Shown here in pieces: positions 6,933-12,241 of a DNA stretch of 12,241 nt. Under the pieces are notes generated by a model. That model made no database searches. It worked only from the letters and a program-made list of their open reading frames with translations, and was not told the origin of the DNA. How positions within the stretch are numbered: position 1 is the stretch's first letter; the number at the start of each line of letters is the position of its first letter. The DNA lies in the NCBI GenBank assembly GCA_020029455.1, contig JAIBJH010000055.1, forward strand, positions 1 through 12,241. The letters run 5' to 3'. The translations under genes and the position numbers were made by a program. Source of the stretch: Hyphomicrobiales bacterium (lineage in GTDB: Bacteria; Pseudomonadota; Alphaproteobacteria; Rhizobiales; Aestuariivirgaceae).

Positions 6933-6963
6933 GCCAGCCACTTCAATCTGAAAGCAATGTTTG

Positions 6964-8586
6964 ATGCCCGTTTCTCCCGCCCTTCGCGCTGCCGCGCTTG
7001 AAAGCAAGGCCTGGCCCTTTGAAGAGGCGCGCAAGATTCTGAAGCGCGTGGAGAAGAGCGGGCAGAAATCCGTGCTGTTCGAAACGGGCTATGGACCTTC
7101 CGGCCTGCCTCATATCGGTACTTTCGGCGAGGTGGCGCGCACCACCATGGTGCGCCGGTCTTTTGAATTGATGAGCGACCTGCCGACCCGCCTTATCTGC
7201 TTTTCCGATGACATGGATGGCATGCGCAAGATTCCGGAGAATGTGCCGGACAGGAAGGCATTGGAACCCTATCTGCAGATGCCGCTGACAAAGGTGCCCA
7301 ATCCCTTTGGCGGCAATTACGAAAGCTTCGGCCACCACAACAATGCCATGCTGCGGCGTTTCCTCGACACTTACAAATTCGACTACGAATTTGCCTCCGC
7401 CACCGACTACTACACCTCGGGCCGTTTCGATGACACGCTGATCAAGGCGCTGGAAAAGTACGATGATATCATGGCGGTGATGCTGCCGACGCTGGGCGAG
7501 GAACGCCAGGCCACCTATTCGCCTTTCCTGCCGATCTCTCCCACTTCGGGCCGAGTACTCTATGTGCCGATGAAGGATGTGAACGCCAAGCAGGGCACCA
7601 TCACCTTCGCTGGTGAGGATGGCGCTGACGTGACGCTCGATGTGCGTGGCGGGCGCACCAAGCTGCAATGGAAGCCGGACTTCGGCATGCGCTGGGCAGC
7701 GCTCGACGTCGACTTCGAAATGTTCGGCAAGGACCACCAGACAAATGCGCCGATCTATGACCGCATCTGTGAAATTTTGGGCAAGCCCGCGCCGGAACAT
7801 TATGTCTATGAGCTCTTCCTCGATGAGAGTGGCCAGAAGATTTCCAAGTCCAAGGGCAACGGCCTCACCATCGATGAATGGCTGACCTACGCCGACACAG
7901 AAAGCCTGGCGCTCTACATGTACAACCGCCCACGCGAGGCGAAGAAACTCTACTTCGATGTGATCCCGCGCGCCGTTGATGAATATGCACAGTTCCTTGC
8001 CGCCTATCCGAAGCAGGCCGAGGCCAAGGACAAGCTGATGAATCCGGTCTGGCACATTCATGGCGGCCATCCGCCACAGCCGGAATCGGGCAATGTCACC
8101 TTCGCCCTGCTGCTCAATCTGACGACGGTTGCGAATACTGAGGACAAAGCTGTGATGTGGGCTTTCCTCAAGCGCTACATGCCGGAGCTTTCGCCTGAAA
8201 CCCATCCGCGCCTCGACAAGCTGGTGGGTTTTGCCATCCGCTACTTCCAGGACTTCGTGAAGCCTGCGAAGAAATATAAGTTGGCGGACGACAGCGAAGC
8301 AAAGGCGCTTGCCGACTTGGCCGAGGCCTTGGGCAAGCTTCCCGAGGGTTCTTCGCCGGAAGAAATCCAGAAGATTGTCTATGATGTGGGAAGGCGCGAG
8401 CCCTACACCACGACCCAAAAAGATGGAACAGTTGGTGTCGCTCAGGGCTGGTTCAACATGCTCTATCAGGTATTGCTGGGCGAAGAACGCGGCCCCCGTT
8501 TCGGTTCCTTTGTGGCGCTCTATGGCATTGCCAACACCCGCGCACTCATTGAGAAAGCACTGAAAGGGCAACTCGCTCAGGAATGA
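6964..8586 (+). CDS. lysK: Lysyl-tRNA synthetase, class I (archaeal type)
   Basis: Cytoplasmic enzyme that attaches lysine to tRNA-Lys using ATP. It is the class I form, unrelated in fold to the class II LysS of E. coli; class I is known from archaea, spirochaetes and alphaproteobacteria. The 540-residue product has the HIGH-type motif as PHIGT (H50-T53, within GYGPSGLPHIGTFGE) and the KMSKS-type motif as KISKSKG (292-298). KDHQTNAPIYDRICEILGKP before the KISKS loop is a characteristic segment of the class I family. I chose ATG 6964 over the in-frame TTG 6961. The ribosome site is weak. Length is normal and all parts seem intact. It ends 24 nt from the convergent stop of the DUF4173 gene. A long antisense frame covers nearly the whole gene but is a coding-bias shadow. 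Confidence 0.96.
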   Translation: MPVSPALRAAALESKAWPFEEARKILKRVEKSGQKSVLFETGYGPSGLPHIGTFGEVARTTMVRRSFELMSDLPTRLICFSDDMDGMRKIPENVPDRKALEPYLQMPLTKVPNPFGGNYESFGHHNNAMLRRFLDTYKFDYEFASATDYYTSGRFDDTLIKALEKYDDIMAVMLPTLGEERQATYSPFLPISPTSGRVLYVPMKDVNAKQGTITFAGEDGADVTLDVRGGRTKLQWKPDFGMRWAALDVDFEMFGKDHQTNAPIYDRICEILGKPAPEHYVYELFLDESGQKISKSKGNGLTIDEWLTYADTESLALYMYNRPREAKKLYFDVIPRAVDEYAQFLAAYPKQAEAKDKLMNPVWHIHGGHPPQPESGNVTFALLLNLTTVANTEDKAVMWAFLKRYMPELSPETHPRLDKLVGFAIRYFQDFVKPAKKYKLADDSEAKALADLAEALGKLPEGSSPEEIQKIVYDVGRREPYTTTQKDGTVGVAQGWFNMLYQVLLGEERGPRFGSFVALYGIANTRALIEKALKGQLAQE

Positions 8587-8610
8587 ATCTCGCCAGTTCC
8601 TCGATCAATT

Positions 8611-10119
8611 TCAAATTGGCGGGATCATCCAGCCTGCATAACGCAAGGTCCAACTCCGCCAGTCTCCTTGCGTCTCGACGAACGAGGCTTGCAGTTCCCG
8701 CTGTATGGTCATGACCTCATCCATTTTTGCCTGAACGAAGGGAGAAAAAGGTGCGGAGGCCCGGAAATGGTCCTGGTAGCGTTTGAGGGCGGGTAACGCC
8801 GCAAAGCCAAGGGAGCGGCCATTATAGGACACATCGAAGGCCAATGGATCTAGCCTTGCAATCGCCCGGTCAACGTTGAAATTGGCAATGAAGGGCCGGA
8901 AGTCGGCAAGGCCACAGGTGAGGACTACAAGCGCTGCCGCGGACAGATTGGCATTTATGAGCCAGCGGTTGTCGCGTTCGGCCACAATGCGCCACACAGT
9001 GAGGCCAATTCCTGTGGCGACAAGCCCCATCCAGATCAATCCGGCAAGCCGCCATTCCGTGAGCCCATAGGCGTCAATGTAGGACAGAGTGCGCTGCGCC
9101 GATGACAGAACGAGAAGGAAATTCTGTGCCGCAAATGCATAAACGAGCCCACGCACCCTTCCGGAGGCGTTGGTTTCGGTGCCTGGGCGCAACGCCACCA
9201 TGATGAAGGCGGCCGCCAGGATTACTGTCACGATCAGCATGTAGGAGCCGCGATGCACATAATCGGCATGGGTCATGCCTGCGGGCAGTGCGGCCCTGAG
9301 CCAGATGTGATGAATATCAAGGGCGTTCTCGGTGAGGAACATAAAATTGAGAATGGCAAGTGTTGCAGTAATGACCGTCGGCTTGAAGAACACTTCATGC
9401 CATGTCGCAGGTGCTAAAGTTGCATGATGCACATCAACTGCTGCTTGGGAACGCAAGACCGACCAAGACAATACAAGGGCAAGGGGAAAGACGATCAACA
9501 CCTGTGCCGAAAAAAGATTCGCGAGCGGATTGCCGAGCCAACGGTAGATCAGGCCGTCCAATGATAACACCGCGCTTTCAAGAACCGGATTGGCCGCAAT
9601 AAGAAGCACGCCGAATAGGATCGTGGCCGCAAGTGGAACCGCGAAATTTCCGAAGCGGACGGCAGGGCGCAGCCGTCTGATTTCGGATGAAGCAGACCAG
9701 CAATCATTCATGAACCGCAAGGGTGCTGCAAGTGCTCCCAGCAGCACATACCGCGCCATCCGCAATGAATCAGACGCCAGGGCTCCACGTTTCGTCAGAG
9801 CCGCTGCCGAGACGAAGCAGAAGCCTGCCGCCATGTTGAGAGCGCTGGGTTCCAGCAGAATGGCAAAAATGGCTAGAGCCGCAAGGACAAAGACCGGAAC
9901 CGAATTGCGGGTCCACCCCTTCTGAATCTGCTCCAACGCAAGAATGCCAAACGGCAAGTCGTAGACGACAGCAACGGCTGATCCCGGAGGTTTATAGAAG
10001 ATCGTTGTTGCCAAGGCCGCTGCAAGGAAGGCGGCTATTAATCGTAGTGCAACAGCCCATGATTCCCTGAATCTTATGCTTTCGGGCGACGGACTCACGG
10101 TGAGATTGGCTTCGCTCAT
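8611..10119 (-). CDS. DUF4173-type polytopic membrane protein, function unknown
   Basis: A predicted inner-membrane protein of 502 residues with about 11 or 12 hydrophobic segments and a polar C-terminal tail of about 95 residues. The central part carries features I associate with DUF4173: TENALDIHHIWLRAALPAG, then ADYVHRGSYMLI at the head of a helix, and a later segment with AYGLTEWRLAGLIWMG. The tail has NFNVDRAIARLD and ALPAL, also typical of that family. The biochemical role is unknown. I chose ATG 10119, preceded by AGGGAG with a 3-nt gap; the frame is open to a TTG at 10146, which has less support. It faces lysK tail to tail and lies 116 nt downstream of the dapE stop on the same strand, so read-through from dapE is possible. 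The family assignment rests on recalled motifs, so the protein class is surer than the DUF number. Confidence 0.78.
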   Translation of the reverse strand: MSEANLTVSPSPESIRFRESWAVALRLIAAFLAAALATTIFYKPPGSAVAVVYDLPFGILALEQIQKGWTRNSVPVFVLAALAIFAILLEPSALNMAAGFCFVSAAALTKRGALASDSLRMARYVLLGALAAPLRFMNDCWSASSEIRRLRPAVRFGNFAVPLAATILFGVLLIAANPVLESAVLSLDGLIYRWLGNPLANLFSAQVLIVFPLALVLSWSVLRSQAAVDVHHATLAPATWHEVFFKPTVITATLAILNFMFLTENALDIHHIWLRAALPAGMTHADYVHRGSYMLIVTVILAAAFIMVALRPGTETNASGRVRGLVYAFAAQNFLLVLSSAQRTLSYIDAYGLTEWRLAGLIWMGLVATGIGLTVWRIVAERDNRWLINANLSAAALVVLTCGLADFRPFIANFNVDRAIARLDPLAFDVSYNGRSLGFAALPALKRYQDHFRASAPFSPFVQAKMDEVMTIQRELQASFVETQGDWRSWTLRYAGWMIPPI

Positions 10120-10171
10120 TTGCTCCCTGCTGCTTGTCAGGTGCAATCTGGCTAGGCTGCTCGCCCGTTTC

Positions 10172-10198
10172 TACGGGAAGAATTTTCATTTTCCCGTA
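10172..10198. repeat. Hairpin between dapE and the DUF4173 gene
   Basis: TACGGGAA (10172-10179) is the exact reverse complement of TTCCCGTA (10191-10198). A G-T and an A-T pair can extend the stem to 10 bp with a 7-nt loop. The left arm can instead pair with CCCGT at 10164-10168 (loop TTCT), so two folds are mutually exclusive. There is no U-tract on either side, so it is not a classic intrinsic terminator; it may protect or end the dapE message. Confidence 0.5.
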
Positions 10199-10201
10199 AA
10201 T

Positions 10202-10222
10202 CTCCGCACACCATGTGTGGAG
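10202..10222 (-). repeat. Second hairpin directly downstream of dapE
   Basis: CTCCGCACA (10202-10210) pairs with TGTGTGGAG (10214-10222) around a 3-nt loop. On the minus strand the single mismatch is C opposite A; on the plus strand it is a G-U wobble. It begins 13 nt after the dapE stop codon and is followed on the minus strand by ATTTACGGG, only a short U run. It may act as a weak terminator or mRNA-end structure together with the neighbouring hairpin. Confidence 0.45.
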
Positions 10223-10235
10223 CTGTGCAGTTCTT

Positions 10236-11402
10236 TCAGGTCGCGAAGTAGCTGTCGAGTATGCGGCGGTACACTCGCGCCGTTGCCTTGAGCTCTTCGA
10301 TGGAGATGCGCTCGTCGGTCTGGTGAATGGTGGCGTTGGTCGGGCCGAATTCCACGACCGGGCAATAGTCCTTGATGAAGCGTGCATCAGACGTGCCACC
10401 CGATGTGGAAAGCTTGGGCGCAAGGCCCGTCTCTGCCGTCACAGCATCCTGCACCAATCCCACGAAGGCGCCGGGCTCCGTGATGAAGGCCTGGGAGCGT
10501 CCGACGTGGGTGACACTCCAGCGTCCGCCAATTTGCTCTTTCACGGCCGCGATATGGCCATCAACCGCTGCCTTCAGTGACTCGAAGGTGCTCTCGGTCG
10601 AGAATCGGATGTTGAACTTGAGCGTTGCCTTGGAGGGAATGACATTGGCTGCAGGATTGCCTACGTCAAAAGAGGTCAGCGCAAGCGTGGACGGCCCGAA
10701 ATGCTCATTGCCCTTGTCGATCGCCCAGCCATTCAATCGTTCCACCAGCATCGCGAGCTTCGGGATGGGATTGTCTGCCTTCTGCGGATAGGCTGCATGG
10801 CCCTGCTTTCCTTCGACCGAAACGACGAAGGACAGCGAGCCGCGCCGTCCGATCTTCATGGTATCGCCAAGAGCATCCGCGCAGGAGGGCTCTCCCACCA
10901 GGCAATGGTCTGGCGCATGGCCGTTCTCCCTCATCCATAGCAGGACTTTCTCAGTACCGTTGATCGAAGGCCCCTCCTCGTCATTGGTGATCAGGAAGGA
11001 AATGGAGCCCTTGAACTGCGGGTTCTCGCGCACGAAGTCGAGCGCCGCCGCGGCGAAGGCGGCAATGGAACCTTTCATATCCGTGGCGCCGCGGCCATAG
11101 ATATGTCCGTCCTTAATCTCGGCGGCAAAGGGCGGATGCGTCCAGATCGTCTCGTCGCCCTGCGGCACCACATCAGTATGGCCGGCAAAACAGATATGTG
11201 GTGTGCCCGAACCGATGCGGGCAAAGAGATTGTCCACGTCCGGCGTGTCCTTGTCCTTGAACACCAGCCGCTTGCAGGTGAAACCCGCAGCCGAGAGCCA
11301 GCCCTCGACTGCGCTCAATGCGCCAGCCTCAACAGGAGTGACCGAGGGGCAGCGGATCAATTGCTGCAGCATAGAGACGGGATCGTGGGGGGTATTTTTC
11401 AT
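10236..11402 (-). CDS. dapE: Succinyl-diaminopimelate desuccinylase
   Basis: Zinc-dependent M20-family hydrolase that cleaves N-succinyl-LL-diaminopimelate to succinate and LL-diaminopimelate, a step in making lysine and the peptidoglycan cross-linker. The 388-residue product has every expected metal and catalytic residue: H75 and D77 in AGHTDVVP, D108 in GRGATDMKG, E142 and E143 in TNDEEGP, E171 in VGEPS, and H360 in NATIHQTDE. The N-terminus around LIRCPSVTP is typical of DapE. I chose ATG 11402 because the family starts at this point; the frame is open to 11453, but that extension would be translated through the terminator stem. No good Shine-Dalgarno sequence precedes 11402. The leader is only 26 nt from the terminator of the DUF805 gene (see findings). 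Confidence 0.97.
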   Translation of the reverse strand: MKNTPHDPVSMLQQLIRCPSVTPVEAGALSAVEGWLSAAGFTCKRLVFKDKDTPDVDNLFARIGSGTPHICFAGHTDVVPQGDETIWTHPPFAAEIKDGHIYGRGATDMKGSIAAFAAAALDFVRENPQFKGSISFLITNDEEGPSINGTEKVLLWMRENGHAPDHCLVGEPSCADALGDTMKIGRRGSLSFVVSVEGKQGHAAYPQKADNPIPKLAMLVERLNGWAIDKGNEHFGPSTLALTSFDVGNPAANVIPSKATLKFNIRFSTESTFESLKAAVDGHIAAVKEQIGGRWSVTHVGRSQAFITEPGAFVGLVQDAVTAETGLAPKLSTSGGTSDARFIKDYCPVVEFGPTNATIHQTDERISIEELKATARVYRRILDSYFAT

Positions 11403-11428
11403 TGGAACAGTCTTACAGCAAACAAAAA

Positions 11429-11450
11429 TGCCCAGCCAGAAGGCTGGGCA
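11429..11450 (-). terminator. Intrinsic (rho-independent) terminator of the DUF805 gene
   Basis: On the minus strand TGCCCAGCC pairs perfectly with GGCTGGGCA (9 bp, five G-C pairs in a row) around the loop TTCT, followed at once by TTTTTGTTT. Stem, tetraloop and U-tract are textbook. It lies 21 nt after the DUF805 stop and ends the dapD-DUF805 message before dapE. On the plus strand no U-tract follows, so it acts in one direction. Confidence 0.93.
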
Positions 11451-11471
11451 CAATTGAATTATCCAGGATAC

Positions 11472-11885
11472 TTAACCAGCGATCGGATCGGGGCCGAACC
11501 GGTTTGGGCCGTCCGTGCCGCGCAGGAAGCCAAGTTCGATCAGCATCCAGAGGCCGCCGATGATCGGAATAAGACCAATGAGTGACCACCAGCCGGACTT
11601 GTCGCGATCATGCCAGCGCTTGGCATAAAGGCAAATCGACGGCCAGAGCAGCAAGAGGAACAGGATGATGAGCGGCAGTGTCAATTTGCTCATCTGCTCG
11701 GCGGCAGCAGCAGCCGCGGCCTCCGGCGTTGCATTGGGATCCATGCTCCCCATCATGCTCACACCGAAGATGGAAAACAGGATCAGTTCCAAAATCCAGG
11801 TCACAATCATCAACACGATGAATCCCAACCAGAACGTCTTCCGGGGAATTCGGCCTTCCAAACTCGTAAAAAGTTGCAGGTTCAT
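11472..11885 (-). CDS. DUF805 small inner-membrane protein
   Basis: A 137-residue membrane protein with three hydrophobic segments: FWLGFIVLMIVTWILELI, LPLIILFLLLLWPSICLY and WWSLIGLIPIIGGLWMLIEL. The DUF805 hallmarks are clear: a basic RxxFW entry (GRIPRKTFWLGF), KRWHDRDKSGWW after the second helix, and a C-terminus GTDGPNRFGPDP. An alanine-rich tract (residues about 53-62, PEAAAAAAAEQ) fills the loop between helices 1 and 2 and is probably a spacer. The start ATG has GGAG 7 nt upstream. It sits 50 nt after dapD and before dapE with its own terminator, so it is probably co-transcribed with dapD. The molecular function of DUF805 is not known; its place in the dap cluster is context only. Confidence 0.92.
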   Translation of the reverse strand: MNLQLFTSLEGRIPRKTFWLGFIVLMIVTWILELILFSIFGVSMMGSMDPNATPEAAAAAAAEQMSKLTLPLIILFLLLLWPSICLYAKRWHDRDKSGWWSLIGLIPIIGGLWMLIELGFLRGTDGPNRFGPDPIAG

Positions 11886-11935
11886 TCAGTCTCTCCGCTC
11901 GCTATGCCCCCAGAATCACAGTTTACCGGATGGTT

Positions 11936-12241
11936 TCAGTCCCGCAACAATTCGTTGATGCTTGTTTTTGCTCGCGTTTTCTCATCCACGCGCTTGACAA
12001 TGACCGCGCAGTAGAGCGATGGCGAGGGTGAGCCGTCGGCAAAGGGCTTCTGCGGCAGCGAGCCTGAGACCACAACGGAATAGGGCGGCACCTTGCCCAT
12101 ATGTACCTGGCCCGTGGTGCGGTCGACGATCTTGGTAGACTGTCCGATGAACACGCCCATCGAAATCACGGAACCTTCACCCACCACGACACCTTCGACA
12201 ACTTCAGAGCGCGCACCGATGAAGCAATTGTCTTCGATGAT
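11936..12241 (-). CDS. dapD: Tetrahydrodipicolinate N-succinyltransferase, C-terminal part
   Basis: Partial gene cut by the right edge of the window; 101 residues and the stop codon are present. DapD transfers succinate from succinyl-CoA to tetrahydrodipicolinate, starting the succinylase branch of diaminopimelate and lysine synthesis in the cytoplasm. The visible part is the end of the left-handed beta-helix, with hexapeptide repeats such as IIEDNCFIGARSEVVEG and GEGSVISMGVFIGQSTKIVD, then the C-terminal segment GKVPPYSVVVSGSLP and ADGSPSPSLYCAVIVKRVD, characteristic of DapD. The frame is open to the last base of the window. It is the first visible gene of the dapD-DUF805 unit; nothing can be said of its promoter. 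Confidence 0.96.
   Translation of the reverse strand: MIEDNCFIGARSEVVEGVVVGEGSVISMGVFIGQSTKIVDRTTGQVHMGKVPPYSVVVSGSLPQKPFADGSPSPSLYCAVIVKRVDEKTRAKTSINELLRD

Noticed and set aside
6943..8571. A 542-codon open frame on the minus strand antisense to lysK.
   Set aside because: The plus strand encodes an unmistakable class I lysyl-tRNA synthetase with intact HIGH- and KISKS-type motifs. The antisense product has no recognisable domain, and its His/Arg/Gln-rich composition is what a GC-biased codon pattern yields when read backwards.
9992..10423. A 143-codon minus-strand frame bridging dapE and the DUF4173 gene, including a possible internal start giving MKILPVETGEQ.
   Set aside because: It overlaps the coding ends of two well-supported genes in other frames, lacks a recognisable domain, and its intergenic part is occupied by hairpins.

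Overview
This window looks like ordinary chromosomal DNA of an alphaproteobacterium, most likely of the order Hyphomicrobiales (Rhizobiales). The evidence is a class I (archaeal-type) lysyl-tRNA synthetase, the dapD / DUF805 / dapE gene order, a long DinG-type helicase next to a TerB-domain gene, GC-rich third codon positions, and short intergenic gaps with ATG, GTG and possibly TTG starts. I see no transposase, phage gene, tRNA, rRNA, CRISPR array or restriction system. No gene stands out by eye as recently acquired.

Layout from left to right. (1) Positions 1-182 hold no convincing gene but are unusually structured: a four-tract G-quadruplex motif, a hairpin that competes with it, and a possible leftward promoter with a perfect TTGACA -35 box overlapped by a 12-bp palindrome. 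(2) Positions 183-4713, minus strand, form a compact three-gene unit transcribed as helicase (DinG/Rad3 superfamily with four Fe-S cysteines), then TerB-domain protein, then M29 metallo-aminopeptidase. (3) From about 4740 the plus strand carries three genes pointing away from the helicase: a Tat-exported dienelactone-hydrolase-family protein, an APC-superfamily amino acid permease, and class I lysyl-tRNA synthetase (lysK), ending at 8586. (4) A minus-strand DUF4173-type polytopic membrane protein meets lysK tail to tail (8611-10119). (5) Positions 10236-12241, minus strand, are a lysine/diaminopimelate block: dapD (C-terminal part only, cut by the window edge), a small DUF805 membrane protein, a strong intrinsic terminator, then dapE.

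Functionally, dapD and dapE catalyse two steps of the succinylase branch of meso-diaminopimelate and lysine synthesis, and lysK charges lysine onto tRNA. The permease next to lysK may be an amino acid importer, but its substrate cannot be read from the sequence. The helicase-TerB pair suggests DNA maintenance under stress, with a possible link to the metal-dependent peptidase downstream; that link is inference only.

Nothing here amounts to a clearly new system. The points most worth checking are the apparently degenerate DnaQ-like N-terminal domain of the helicase, the G-quadruplex/promoter region at the left edge, and the intrinsic terminator only 26 nt upstream of the dapE start, which leaves almost no room for a conventional dapE promoter and leader.
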